Positions 51,738 through 60,786 of a stretch of DNA of 64,000 nucleotides are shown in pieces. The notes beneath the pieces are model-generated. The model searched no databases, was not told the DNA's origin, and saw only the letters and a list, made by a program, of their open reading frames with translations. The stretch lies in the NCBI RefSeq assembly GCF_019266065.1, contig NZ_LPNR01000088.1:1-64000 (forward strand). The letters are read 5' to 3'. This DNA is from Nocardia sp. MH4. GTDB taxonomy: Bacteria > Actinomycetota > Actinomycetes > Mycobacteriales > Mycobacteriaceae. Each line of letters starts with the position of its first letter. The stretch's first letter is position 1. The translations under genes and the position numbers were made by a program.

Positions 51738-52922
51738 TTATCGAGGGGCCGGAACCGAGGGCTGGGACAGCTCGTTACCGGTGGCGCCGGGCGGGGGACC
51801 GGAGCCGTTGTCGGGACCGGCGGGGCGCGGCGCGTTGGCCGAGCCGCGGATCTGCAGCGCCGGATTGTCGGTGACGCAGTAGTTGTAGAGACGCACCCTG
51901 GTGTCGGTGGTCGGCGTGGTGGCCACCACGGGCACGGTGTCGTAGTCGCAGGTCGGGCGCGGCCAGGGATCGACCATCGTGAAGTACATGTTGTCGTGGG
52001 CGGGAACGCCGACCGCCTCGGCGAAGCGGCTCAGCGACGGGAACAGCGCCTCGATGGCGGGCTGGCGCAGCTTGGCCGCCCGAGTGATGGCGACCAGGTT
52101 CGTCACCAGATCGGTGATCGGGTTCTGCGTGCGGGAGACGAAGCCGCCCAAGGTGGCGAGCTGGCCCGGTCCCTGCTCGAGCAGGTGCCGCAATTCGGCG
52201 TCGGCGGCGGTGAACTGGCGAAACAGCGCGCTACCCGAGGCGGTGAGCGTGCCGAGATCGGGCTGCGCGTGCGAGGTGGTCGCGGCGATGACCTCGAGAT
52301 TGCGGATGAGCTGTTCGGTCTGCGGGAGCAGATCGGTGAGGCCCGCCATGGCGCGGCTGAGCCCGGAGATCATGTTGCGCAACCCGTCCGGGCCGCCTGC
52401 CAGGGCCTTGTCGAGCTCGTCGACGATGACGGTGAGCCGTTGGGGATTCATCCCGGCGACGAGCCCGCTCATATTGCCCAGCACCGACTGCATCTGGACC
52501 GGCACCGCGGTGTCGGCCCGGCGCACGACCGCGCCGTCGACCAGGAACGGCCCGGACTCGCCGGCGGGACGGAAGTCCAGGTACTGCTCACCAGCCGCCG
52601 ACAACCGGGCCACGGCGACGGTGCCGCCCACCGGAATCCGGGTGTTGCCGTCGATCTCGGCGACCGCGGCGATCCCGTCGCCCGCGACGCGGACGTCACC
52701 GACGCGCCCGACACGCACGCCACGGAAGGTCACGTCGCTGCCGGTGGTCAGACCGCCCGAGGTCGCCAATTCCACGGTGACGTCGAACCGGGTGCGGGTC
52801 GGATCGAACCGCAGGACCGCGCCGCCCAGGTACAGGCTGCCCATGATCAGCACCACGACCAGCCCGAGGTTGGCGACCGCGACGCGATGGCGGACCAGCC
52901 ATTGCCACAACGGTGGATTCAT
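51738..52922 (-). CDS. mceF: MceF
   Basis: A 394-aa Mce-family substrate-binding subunit, sixth of the operon. It has an N-terminal membrane anchor (VAVANLGLVVVLIMGSLYL), then the MCE/MlaD beta domain (VTVELATSGGLTTGSDVTFRGVRVG), a long helical region (about 150-320) and a Cys-containing C-terminal part (PTCDYDT, NYCVTD) with a Pro/Gly-rich tail. ATG 52922 overlaps the mceE stop (ATGA). The six Mce proteins assemble into a lipid conduit across the envelope to the YrbE permeases. Confidence 0.93.
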   Translation of the reverse strand: MNPPLWQWLVRHRVAVANLGLVVVLIMGSLYLGGAVLRFDPTRTRFDVTVELATSGGLTTGSDVTFRGVRVGRVGDVRVAGDGIAAVAEIDGNTRIPVGGTVAVARLSAAGEQYLDFRPAGESGPFLVDGAVVRRADTAVPVQMQSVLGNMSGLVAGMNPQRLTVIVDELDKALAGGPDGLRNMISGLSRAMAGLTDLLPQTEQLIRNLEVIAATTSHAQPDLGTLTASGSALFRQFTAADAELRHLLEQGPGQLATLGGFVSRTQNPITDLVTNLVAITRAAKLRQPAIEALFPSLSRFAEAVGVPAHDNMYFTMVDPWPRPTCDYDTVPVVATTPTTDTRVRLYNYCVTDNPALQIRGSANAPRPAGPDNGSGPPPGATGNELSQPSVPAPR

Positions 52923-54037
52923 CGGGGTCCCTCCTGCTGCGGCTGCGGAGCCTGCGGTGTACTGGTGACCCGGCCGATCACCTTGGCGATGACCTCGGCG
53001 AGGCTGCCCAGGAACGCGGGCACGTCGCCGGCCTCGGGCCAGCGGCTGCCGGTGGGGTCGGTGAGCGCGCCGACATCGAGGTAGGACAGGGTGGCGGCAA
53101 CGGACAGGCTCGGGCCGCGCAGGCTGTCGGTCAGCGACGGGTACAGCGCGTGGAAGCCGTTCAGCGTGCCGGTGAGGTCGTCGCCCATCTGGGAGAAACC
53201 GTTCATGAGGTTCTGGATGCTCTGGAAGAGACTGACGAACTGCGGCCCGTTGGTCGCGCTGAAATCGCCGAGCGCGTCCATGGTGATCGCGACCCGGTTG
53301 ATCAGATCGACGATGGCCTGATTGTTCTCGGCGAACAGGCCGATCAGCTGCGGGAAACTGTCCGCGGCGGCACCGAGTTCGGTCTTGCGCCTCGCCAATT
53401 CACCGGTCAGCACCGACAAGCCACCGAGCGTGGCGTCGAGGTCGCCGGTGCGCTGGTTGAGCGCGGAGATGACCGAGGTCATCTCGCCGACCAGATGCCG
53501 CAGCTGCGGCGCCTTGCCCGCGAAGATCGAGTCCAGCTCGGCGGTGACCCGCGCCGCCTGGTTGAGCCCACCACCGTTGAGCAGCATGGAGATCGAGATC
53601 ATCAGCTGTTCCACCGAGGCCGCCGAGGCGGTGTACTCGGCACCGATGGTCGCGCCCTCCCGCAGCGGTGGCCCGGCGGCCTCGGCGCTGGGCAGTGTCA
53701 TCGCGACGAAGATGTCGCCCAGCGGCGTCGCCTGGCGCAACTCCGCGGTGGTGCCCTGGGGCAGCTGGATGTCGGCGCGGATCTGCATCTGGACATCGGC
53801 CAGGAACGAGGTCGTCGAAATGCCGGTGACGACACCGATATCGGTGCCACCGATCTTGACGTGGGCGCGATCGGGCAGATTCAGCGCGTCGCGGAAGGTG
53901 GCGTGCAGGGTGTAGCCGGGGCCGCCGATGCCGGGTTCGGGCATGGGCAGGTCGGCCACGGTCATCGAGCACGCGGTGCTCGTCGAGGCGACGGCGGCGG
54001 CGCACAGGGTGGCTGCCAGTGCCGAGCGGAGGTTCAT
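52919..54037 (-). CDS. mceE: MceE lipoprotein
   Basis: A 372-aa Mce subunit with a lipoprotein signal (ATLCAAAVASTSTAC, lipid-anchor Cys about residue 23), as for LprK-type MceE proteins. The MCE domain follows (YTLHATFRDALNLPDRAHVKIGG read with VTGISTTSFLADVQ), then helical segments (LVGEMTSVISALNQRTGDLD). ATG 54037 overlaps the mceD stop and its own stop overlaps mceF, so it is fully coupled in the operon. Confidence 0.92.
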   Translation of the reverse strand: MNLRSALAATLCAAAVASTSTACSMTVADLPMPEPGIGGPGYTLHATFRDALNLPDRAHVKIGGTDIGVVTGISTTSFLADVQMQIRADIQLPQGTTAELRQATPLGDIFVAMTLPSAEAAGPPLREGATIGAEYTASAASVEQLMISISMLLNGGGLNQAARVTAELDSIFAGKAPQLRHLVGEMTSVISALNQRTGDLDATLGGLSVLTGELARRKTELGAAADSFPQLIGLFAENNQAIVDLINRVAITMDALGDFSATNGPQFVSLFQSIQNLMNGFSQMGDDLTGTLNGFHALYPSLTDSLRGPSLSVAATLSYLDVGALTDPTGSRWPEAGDVPAFLGSLAEVIAKVIGRVTSTPQAPQPQQEGPR

Positions 54038-55134
54038 TTCGTCAGTCCCAACAGCGCGGCGGTGAGCCCGAAATCCGGGCCCATATCGGCGATCTTTCCG
54101 GTGCGGCAGCCGTCGAGACGCATCTGGACGCGCTCGCAGAACAGCGACAGTGCCTCGCTGTCGAGGACGATCTTGTCGAGCAGACCGTGCAGGCGCAGTG
54201 CCTGGCGTTCCCGGCTGACCGCGTTGTCGACGTTCTGGAACAGCAGCGGCGCGACATCGACGACCTCGGTGAGATTGCGGGCGTTGGCCCGCATCTGGGC
54301 GGCGATGGCCACGAACTTGGTGAGCGCGCCCGCGAGCTGGTCCTGGTTCTGGCCCAGCACCGAGGAGGTGTTGGTGATGAAGTCGTCGAGCTGGGTGAGC
54401 ACCGCCTGCAAACCGGGGGACTGCTGGCCGAACAGCGCGATCAGCTCGGTGATCCGGCCGCTGAAATCCCGGACGGTCTGGTCGTTCTCGGCGATGATCT
54501 GGGTGATCTCGCTGAGCTCGACGATGGTGTTGGCGATCTGGTCCTTGTTGGCGAAGGTCACCTCGAACGCCGCGGAGAGCTCGTCGAGGGTCTCGCGTAG
54601 CCGGTCGCCGTTGCCGTCGAGCAGCGGGAACAGGATCCGGCTCGCCATCGGGCCGGTCTCGTTCCCGCCTTTGAGCGCTTCGCCGAGCTGATCGAAATTG
54701 GCCAGGATGCGGTCGAGCTCGACCGGTGTCCTGGTGCGCGCCAGTGGCAGATGCGCGCCGTCGGCGAGTTCGGGACCCGAGCCGGTGTAGGCGGGGGCCA
54801 GTTCGACGTGCCGGTTGGTGATCAGCTGCGGGGAGACCAGTGCCGCCATCGCCTCGGCCGGGATCCGTACGTCCCGGTCGACCGACATCACCACCTCCAC
54901 GTAGCCGCCCCGCGGGGTCACCGAATCGACGACGCCGACCGGAACGCCGAGCACCGAGACCTCGTTGCCCGGGTACAGCCCGGCCACGTTCTCGAAGTCG
55001 GCGCTGATCCGCTTCTGCTGGCTGACCATCCGATCGCCCAGTCCGGTCACGCTGTCGGGCAGCAGTGCGCAGCTCGAGGCGAGCAGCGCGGTCAGGCACA
55101 CCGCCGCCAGCCTGCTCGTGTGTCGTGCGTTCAT
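54034..55134 (-). CDS. mceD: MceD
   Basis: A 366-aa Mce-family protein, fourth in order. The N-terminus (RLAAVCLTALLASSCALLP) reads as a secretion signal with a lipobox-like LASSC, so this subunit may also be lipidated. The MCE domain is at about residues 45-125 (NVAGLYPGNEVSVLGVPVG, VSPQLITNRHVELAP). A helical needle domain follows. The ATG shares one base with the mceC stop (TGATG). It is shorter than the roughly 500-aa MceD of M. tuberculosis and lacks a Pro-rich tail. Confidence 0.88.
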   Translation of the reverse strand: MNARHTSRLAAVCLTALLASSCALLPDSVTGLGDRMVSQQKRISADFENVAGLYPGNEVSVLGVPVGVVDSVTPRGGYVEVVMSVDRDVRIPAEAMAALVSPQLITNRHVELAPAYTGSGPELADGAHLPLARTRTPVELDRILANFDQLGEALKGGNETGPMASRILFPLLDGNGDRLRETLDELSAAFEVTFANKDQIANTIVELSEITQIIAENDQTVRDFSGRITELIALFGQQSPGLQAVLTQLDDFITNTSSVLGQNQDQLAGALTKFVAIAAQMRANARNLTEVVDVAPLLFQNVDNAVSRERQALRLHGLLDKIVLDSEALSLFCERVQMRLDGCRTGKIADMGPDFGLTAALLGLTK

Positions 55135-56147
55135 CAGTTGCACCCCTGTACGGCTTGCGCGAAGCACAGCCAGTTGTCCGGGAAGATCCACGGCGCCCAG
55201 ATCTCGCCGTAGGGCCCGTTGCCGACGACGTTGTTGAACTGGCGCAGCGCGACCGGGGCGATCTCGTAGAGCCGGTCCAGGTTCTCCTTGTTCTTGGTCA
55301 ACCCGTCGGCCATGGTGTTGAGGTTCTGGATCAACGGACCCAGCTCGCCGTTGTTCTCGATGCCCATGTCCTGCAGCAGTTTCGACATGGCCGCGACATT
55401 GTCGAGCAGTTGGGTGAGCAGGGTCTGGCGCTGCTGGACGGCGGCGCCGATGGCCTCACCCCTGGTCAGCAGCAGGAGCACGCTGTTGCGATTGTCCGAG
55501 ACCAGCTGGGAGACCTGGTCCATGCTCTTCAACAGTGTGTCGACCTCGTCGCGCCTGCTGTTGATCACCTGCGCCAGCGCGCCGATGCTGTCGAGGGCCT
55601 GCACCGCCAGCGCGGGGGAGTCGCCGAGCTGGGTGTTGAGCACATCCAGTGCCGTGCGCAGCTTGGTCGGGTCGATCCGTTCGATGCGCTCGAACGAGGA
55701 GGTGTACTTCGGATCCTGCACGACCTTGCTCAGGTTGTACGGCACCGAGGTGTGGTCGAGCGCGATGCGGTTGCCGGGCAGCCCTTTTCCGTTGCCCGGG
55801 GTCAGCTCGATGTGCAGGCGGCCGAGGATCGTCGACATCTTGATCGCGGCGCGCGCGTCGGGACCGAGGCGGATGTCGCCGCGGATTCGCAGCGCGACTT
55901 CCACTCGGTCGTTCACCAGCCGCACGGCCTGGACGGCGCCGACCTCGATGCCGGCGATGTCGACCGTCGCGCCCGGCCGCACGCCGGCCGCCTGCGCGAA
56001 TTCGGCGTCGATCGTCTTGTCGCCCAGGCGGACCTGGGCGAGCAGGCTGGACCCACCGAGCAACAGCACCACCGCCAGCGCCGCGGACAGGCCGAGACGC
56101 AGGTAGCGGTTGCGCCGCCAGAACTCCGGAACTCGTGCCCGCATCAT
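55134..56147 (-). CDS. mceC: MceC
   Basis: A 337-aa Mce-family protein with an N-terminal anchor (LRLGLSAALAVVLLLGGSSL), the MCE domain (IDAEFAQAAGVRPGATVDIA, IEVGAVQAVRLVNDRVEV) and a long helical region (about 150-300). It ends with a Cys-containing tail (NWLCFAQAVQGCN). The start is the first of two adjacent ATG codons at 56147, overlapping the mceB stop. Confidence 0.92.
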   Translation of the reverse strand: MMRARVPEFWRRNRYLRLGLSAALAVVLLLGGSSLLAQVRLGDKTIDAEFAQAAGVRPGATVDIAGIEVGAVQAVRLVNDRVEVALRIRGDIRLGPDARAAIKMSTILGRLHIELTPGNGKGLPGNRIALDHTSVPYNLSKVVQDPKYTSSFERIERIDPTKLRTALDVLNTQLGDSPALAVQALDSIGALAQVINSRRDEVDTLLKSMDQVSQLVSDNRNSVLLLLTRGEAIGAAVQQRQTLLTQLLDNVAAMSKLLQDMGIENNGELGPLIQNLNTMADGLTKNKENLDRLYEIAPVALRQFNNVVGNGPYGEIWAPWIFPDNWLCFAQAVQGCN

Positions 56148-57166
56148 CGGCACACCCCCGACTGCGAGTTGCCGCCGACCTGGGAGAACAGGCCTTCGGG
56201 CAGCACCACACCCCATAGCGAGACGTCGAGCCGGCAGATGTAGGCGTTGCCGTAGGTGCCGTAGCTGGTGAAGCGGGCCACGCCGTTGAGGAAGTCGGGC
56301 AGCTCGACCGCGCCGCGGTCCAGCGCCGCGCCGTTGTAGAGCAGCATCATCACACCGGTGGTGGCGTCGCGCTGCGCGGCGCCCAGGCCGGGCTTGACCT
56401 CGCCGATCAGCGAGACCAGGGAGTTCGTCGCGCCCGCGACGCGTTCCACGGAGCTCTTCAACGACTGTCCTTCGGCGTACAACCCGTCCATCAGGCTGCG
56501 GGTCTGGGTGATCAGGGTTTCCAGTTCGCCACTGCGCTTGGCCAGACCGGCCAGGACCGAGCTGAGGTTGCTCAAGACGTCGCCGAGGATCTGGTCGCGC
56601 TCACCGAAGGTGCTCGCCAGTTGGGCGGCCTGGGTGATCAGCGCCGCCAGCGACACCTCGTTGCCCTGCAACGCCTGGATGAGCGTCTCCGACAGCGAGT
56701 TGATCTGGTCGGGTTGCAGGACGCTGAACAGCGGCTCGAATCCGGACAGCAGCGTCGAGACGTCGAACGAGGGCTCGGTGCGGTCCAGCGGAATCTGCGC
56801 ACCCACGGGGACGACCGTGCCCGCGCCCTCGCCCGGGGCCAGGGCCAGATAGCGCTGCCCGATCAGGTTCTGGTACCGGACCAGGGCTTTCGTCGTGTCG
56901 GTCAGGTGCTGGCGGGCTTCGATGCGGAAGTCGACCTCGGCCGTGTACTCGGGGGTGAAGTCGATCTTGTCGACCCGGCCGACGCGGACGCCGGCCATGC
57001 GGACGTCGTCACCCACCCGGAGCCCGAGGACGTCGGTGAACACCGCGGAGTACGAGCTGGTCTCGCCCGCGACGCTGCGTTGCAGGGTGGACCAGATGGT
57101 GTAGGTGAGCACGGTGGTCAGCACCACGAAGAAGCTGAAGCCGATCAGTGGCTTGGTGTATTTCAC
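56144..57166 (-). CDS. mceB: MceB
   Basis: A 340-aa Mce-family protein. It has an N-terminal membrane anchor (PLIGFSFFVVLTTVLTYTIW), the MCE domain (YSAVFTDVLGLRVGDDVRMA, VRVGRVDKIDFTPEYTAEV, YQNLIGQRYLAL) and a helical region with heptad character (VLSNLSSVLAGLAKRSGELE). The C-terminus carries two Cys (YICRLDV, SGVCR). GTG 57166 overlaps the mceA stop (GTGA). Confidence 0.93.
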   Translation of the reverse strand: MKYTKPLIGFSFFVVLTTVLTYTIWSTLQRSVAGETSSYSAVFTDVLGLRVGDDVRMAGVRVGRVDKIDFTPEYTAEVDFRIEARQHLTDTTKALVRYQNLIGQRYLALAPGEGAGTVVPVGAQIPLDRTEPSFDVSTLLSGFEPLFSVLQPDQINSLSETLIQALQGNEVSLAALITQAAQLASTFGERDQILGDVLSNLSSVLAGLAKRSGELETLITQTRSLMDGLYAEGQSLKSSVERVAGATNSLVSLIGEVKPGLGAAQRDATTGVMMLLYNGAALDRGAVELPDFLNGVARFTSYGTYGNAYICRLDVSLWGVVLPEGLFSQVGGNSQSGVCR

Positions 57167-58587
57167 TGGCGCAGGCCACCTTCGGTGTCGGGGACGAGGG
57201 GAACGGTGCCGATGATCGAGCCGAGCAGCAGCAGCTGGGTGAAGTTCGGCCGCCCGCCGACCAGCGCCGACACCGCGGCCACGCCGGTGAGGCTGCGCGG
57301 CTGCGCGGCCGGGGGCTGATCGGTCGCCGCGGCGGGCGCGGTGATTCCCGGGATGGCGGGCAGGCCGGGAATCACCGGCAGGCCGGGCAGCGCCGGCACC
57401 GAGATGCCGGGCAGCGTCGGCAGTCCCGGGATCGGCGCCGACGGCAGCACCGGCGCGGGGCCCGCCGCTTCGAGGCGTTGGGGTAGCAGCTGGGCGGGGT
57501 ATTCCTGGGGCGGCGCGACGATGGGCACGGTCGGACCACCGCACCGCGGCCCGGTCATCTCGCCGTAGCGTGGGCAGTCCTCGGCGGTGTACTGCTGGAA
57601 CGGGGTGAACGACACGTCCATGCGCCACGCCATCTGCTTGCGCGGGCCGAAGGTGAAGGTCTGCTGCAACTTGGCCAGCGAGACATTGAGATTGGCGGCG
57701 GCGGACTGCAGCGCCCCCGGATCCTTGGCGATACCGCCGAGCAGGCCGTCCAGGCCCGAGACCAGTTCCTTGCCGGAATCGGGATTCGCGGCGAAGAGGC
57801 TGTTGACGGCCTCGACCGCGGAATTGCCCTGGGTGAGCAGCTCGACCAGCTGGGTGCGGTGCTCGTTGAGGGTGCGCGCCGAGGTCACCGAGTCGGCCAG
57901 CACGCCGACCAGCTCGGGCGCCGATTGGCTCAGCGCGGTCGCGGCCTGGCCGAAATTGCCCAGCAGGTCACCGATCTCGGGGATCTGGTGGATCGTGGTG
58001 AGCCAGGTGTCGAGCCGTTCCACCGTCGAGCCGGGGACCCGGGAGCCCGGGTCCAACGCCGCGGACAGCGTCGCCAGCACCCGGCCGAGCTTATCGGGCT
58101 GGATGTTGGCGAGCACGTCGCGCAGGGTGTTGAGCGTGGACTGCAGCTGGATCGTCTCGGCGCTGGTGTCCTGATGGATGGTGTGGCCGCTGCGCAACGT
58201 GCCGGTGGCGGCGCCGTTGTCGACCAGCTGGATGGAGGAGACGCCGAAGATGTTGTCGGGGATCACCCGCGCGGTCACCGTGTCCGGGATCGTCTCGGCG
58301 ATACCGGGTTTCAGCTCGAAGGTGGCATGCTGGCGTTCGCCCTTGGCGACCATTGCCACGTCGCCGACCATGCCGACGACCATGCCGCGGTATTTCACGT
58401 CGGCCCGCTGCGGTAGCCCGTCGCCGGTGCTCGTCAGCTCGGCGCCGACGATGACTTTGTCTTCGAACTCGCCGTTGTAGCGCAGTCCGAGCAGATACAG
58501 CGCGGCCGCGACCGCGGACACCATGGCCAGGCCCGCGACGGTCAACTGACGACCGGTCGGCCCGCGTCCACTGGGATCGAGAATCAT
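57163..58587 (-). CDS. mceA: MceA
   Basis: A 474-aa first Mce subunit. It has an N-terminal anchor (LTVAGLAMVSAVAAALYLLG), the MCE domain (KVIVGAELTSTGDGLPQRAD, VKYRGMVVGMVGDV, VIPDNIFGVSSIQLVDNG), a helical region and two Cys (EDCPRYGEMTGPRCGG). The C-terminal part holds a Pro-Gly-rich repeat region of LPxxPG-like units (about residues 385-425) not shared with the other subunits here, then a final hydrophobic segment (FTQLLLLGSIIGTVPLV). It lies 9 bp after yrbEB. Confidence 0.93.
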   Translation of the reverse strand: MILDPSGRGPTGRQLTVAGLAMVSAVAAALYLLGLRYNGEFEDKVIVGAELTSTGDGLPQRADVKYRGMVVGMVGDVAMVAKGERQHATFELKPGIAETIPDTVTARVIPDNIFGVSSIQLVDNGAATGTLRSGHTIHQDTSAETIQLQSTLNTLRDVLANIQPDKLGRVLATLSAALDPGSRVPGSTVERLDTWLTTIHQIPEIGDLLGNFGQAATALSQSAPELVGVLADSVTSARTLNEHRTQLVELLTQGNSAVEAVNSLFAANPDSGKELVSGLDGLLGGIAKDPGALQSAAANLNVSLAKLQQTFTFGPRKQMAWRMDVSFTPFQQYTAEDCPRYGEMTGPRCGGPTVPIVAPPQEYPAQLLPQRLEAAGPAPVLPSAPIPGLPTLPGISVPALPGLPVIPGLPAIPGITAPAAATDQPPAAQPRSLTGVAAVSALVGGRPNFTQLLLLGSIIGTVPLVPDTEGGLRQ

Positions 58588-58596
58588 CCGATCGAC

Positions 58597-59460
58597 CTAT
58601 CCCGAGATCCGGAATCCGGGGTCGATGCCCCAGATAGCAAGGGTGAGAAAGAGATTGGTGAAGACCATCACGACGATGACCATCTTGATCGCCCGGCCCG
58701 CCGCGACCCCGACACCTTCGGGTCCACCGGCGGCGACGAAGCCGTAGTAGCACTGGATGAAGGCGGCGATCAGGACGAAGACCACCACCTTGAACAGGGA
58801 GAAGAACACGTCACCGCCGACCAGGAACTGGAAGAAGTAGTGGTCGTAGGTGCCGGCCGTGGTGCCGCCGAGGAACAGCACCGACAGCTTGGTCGCCAGG
58901 TAGGCCACCGCCAGGCCCAGCGTGTAGAGCGGGACGATGGTGACCGTGGCCGCGATCATCCGGGTGGTCACCAGGTAGGGGAGCGGGCGGATCGCGATGG
59001 ATTCCAGCGCGTCGATCTCTTCGGAGATCCGCATCGAGCCGAGCTGGGCGGTGAACCGGCAGCCCGACTGGATGGCGAAGGCGAGAGTGGCCAGGATGGG
59101 GGCGATTTCGCGGGTGGTGGCGAAACCGGAGATGGCCCCGGTCAGCGGCCCCATGGTCAGCAGGTTCAGCGCGGAGTAGGACTCCATGCCGACGGTGATG
59201 CCGCCGAACGCGCACAGCACGATGACGACACCGACGGTGCCGCCGCCCACGATCAGCGAACCGTTGCCCCAGCCGACGTCGGCGACCAGTCGCGCGACTT
59301 CCTTGCGGTAGTGCCGCAGCGTGAACGGAACGGCGAGGAGGGCCTGGAAGAAGACGATGGCCTGGTGCCCGAGCCGCTGATTGGCCTGGACGGGAATCTT
59401 GGCCGCCGCGCCGACGGCGCGCACCGGGCGCAGAACGGGCGGGATGTACTCGGCGGCCAT
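58597..59460 (-). CDS. yrbEB: YrbEB permease
   Basis: A 287-aa MlaE/YrbE-family inner-membrane permease, second of the pair, with five or six predicted helices. Family features are VGWGNGSLIVGGGTVGVVIV, the EIAPILATLAFAIQSGCRFTAQLGSMRISEEIDALESI block (here E-I-D in the conserved coupling region) and GFVAAGGPEGVGVAAG. It pairs with YrbEA and an Mla-type ATPase encoded elsewhere to energise Mce import. ATG 59460 lies 1 bp after the yrbEA stop. Confidence 0.94.
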   Translation of the reverse strand: MAAEYIPPVLRPVRAVGAAAKIPVQANQRLGHQAIVFFQALLAVPFTLRHYRKEVARLVADVGWGNGSLIVGGGTVGVVIVLCAFGGITVGMESYSALNLLTMGPLTGAISGFATTREIAPILATLAFAIQSGCRFTAQLGSMRISEEIDALESIAIRPLPYLVTTRMIAATVTIVPLYTLGLAVAYLATKLSVLFLGGTTAGTYDHYFFQFLVGGDVFFSLFKVVVFVLIAAFIQCYYGFVAAGGPEGVGVAAGRAIKMVIVVMVFTNLFLTLAIWGIDPGFRISG

Positions 59461-59461
59461 C

Positions 59462-60334
59462 TCACACCACCTTCGCGGGGAACAGGGTGTTGTAGAGCTG
59501 GGTGACGATGATGTTGGTGGCGAACAGCATCAGCGCCGAGGAGACCACCGCCGAGTTGACCGAGTTGGCCACGCCGCCGGGCCCACCCTTGGTGTGCAGT
59601 CCGATATCGCAGGCGATGATCGAGGTGAGCGCGCCGAAGATCGCCGCCTTCACCAGCGCGACGAGCAGATCGTTGGCGACCGCGAAGGACGCGAACGAGC
59701 TGATGAACGAGCCGGGGGTGCCGTGCTGGGCGTAGACGTTGAAAAGATAGGCCGTGGCGAAGCCGACGAACACGATGAACCCGCACAGCAGCATGCTGAC
59801 CAGGACGGCCGCCGCCAGGCGCGGGGCGACCAGCCGGCGCACCGGGTCCACGCCCATCACCTTCATGGCGTCGATCTCCTCGCGGATGGTGCGCGAGCCC
59901 AGATCGGCGCAGATGGCGGAGCCGACCGCGCCCGCGATCATCAGCGAGGTGACCAGCGGCGCGCCCTGGCGGATGATGCCCAGGCCGGCCACCGCGCCGA
60001 TGAAGGTGGTCGCGCCGACCTGGTTGACCAGCGCGCCGACCTGGATGGACACGACCACCGCGACCGGGATCGCGACGAAGACCGTCGGCACGGCCGAGAC
60101 GTTGGCCATGAAGGCGCACTGCCGGATGAACTCCTGGAACGGGAACCGCCGCTGCACCAGGGACAGCAGCAGCTGGGCGATCGCGGCCCGGCCCAGCAGG
60201 ACCTGCCTGCCCAGCGTTTCGACCGATTGCTGCGGGTGGCGTCGCCACAGGCCGGTCACACTGTCGGCGATCCGGCCGACCTCGGAGGGTTCCGGCGGCG
60301 CGATGCCTGCCGGGGAGTGCTCGGTGGAGGTCAC
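59462..60334 (-). CDS. yrbEA: YrbEA permease
   Basis: A 290-aa MlaE/YrbE-family permease, first of the pair. Recognisable segments are FIRQCAFMANVSAVPTVFVA, the conserved coupling region SAICADLGSRTIREEIDAMK and ACDIGLHTKGGPGGV near the end. Several membrane helices follow an N-terminal cytoplasmic stretch. The start is GTG 60334 with AGGA upstream at a longish spacing. Two small membrane protein genes precede it by 42 bp on the same strand. Confidence 0.94.
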   Translation of the reverse strand: MTSTEHSPAGIAPPEPSEVGRIADSVTGLWRRHPQQSVETLGRQVLLGRAAIAQLLLSLVQRRFPFQEFIRQCAFMANVSAVPTVFVAIPVAVVVSIQVGALVNQVGATTFIGAVAGLGIIRQGAPLVTSLMIAGAVGSAICADLGSRTIREEIDAMKVMGVDPVRRLVAPRLAAAVLVSMLLCGFIVFVGFATAYLFNVYAQHGTPGSFISSFASFAVANDLLVALVKAAIFGALTSIIACDIGLHTKGGPGGVANSVNSAVVSSALMLFATNIIVTQLYNTLFPAKVV

Positions 60335-60376
60335 GCCGCACCGAATCCTTTCTTGCCGCGCCGGAGCGCGGCGGTG

Positions 60377-60562
60377 TCAGAGCGTGCTCAGCCAGCGTTC
60401 GAGCAGGACGAGAAAGCCGGCGCCCGCGGCGAGCCCGACCGCGGCGACGCACAACAGCGCGATCCACATACCTACGCGCAGAACGGGATTGACCTGTGTG
60501 CGGCCACCGAGGATCTTGACGACGGTCACCACGATGTCGATGACCCAGACCAGTGCCATCAT
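60377..60562 (-). CDS. Small membrane protein (second upstream mce-operon gene)
   Basis: A 61-aa protein with two predicted helices (ALVWVIDIVVTVVKIL; LRVGMWIALLCVAAVGLAAGAGFLVLLE split by its middle) joined by a short loop GGRTQVNP. No known family is recognised. Its ATG overlaps the preceding gene stop (TGATG), so the two small proteins are made together just ahead of the YrbE permeases, suggesting a subunit or assembly role. Confidence 0.7.
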   Translation of the reverse strand: MMALVWVIDIVVTVVKILGGRTQVNPVLRVGMWIALLCVAAVGLAAGAGFLVLLERWLSTL

Positions 60563-60786
60563 CAGGTCATCGTCACATTCGCGAAGGTGAGCACCGGCCA
60601 GCAGACGATCGATCCGAGGAACGAGATGACCAGGTCGACGCCGGAGAGATCGCGCAGGTGCGAGGTGTGGGTGAGCGTCCAGACGATGCCGACGAGTCCG
60701 TACGGGATGCCGATGATGATCAGGGTGCCGAGGAATTCGGAGACCTTCATCTCGTAACTCAGAAGCCTGTCGAGCCGTCGCAACAT
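60562..60786 (-). CDS. Small membrane protein (first upstream mce-operon gene)
   Basis: A 74-aa protein with two predicted helices (FLGTLIIIGIPYGLVGIVWT and VDLVISFLGSIVCWPVLTF) after a basic N-terminus (MLRRLDRLLSYEMK). ATG 60786 is taken; ATG 60750 (MKVSEFLG) is also possible because no strong ribosome site marks either. It is the first gene of the leftward operon that continues into yrbEA and mceA-F. Confidence 0.68.
   Translation of the reverse strand: MLRRLDRLLSYEMKVSEFLGTLIIIGIPYGLVGIVWTLTHTSHLRDLSGVDLVISFLGSIVCWPVLTFANVTMT

Noticed and set aside
57300..57450. Repeat region considered as a non-coding repeat
   Set aside because: It lies inside mceA in frame and encodes Pro-Gly units.
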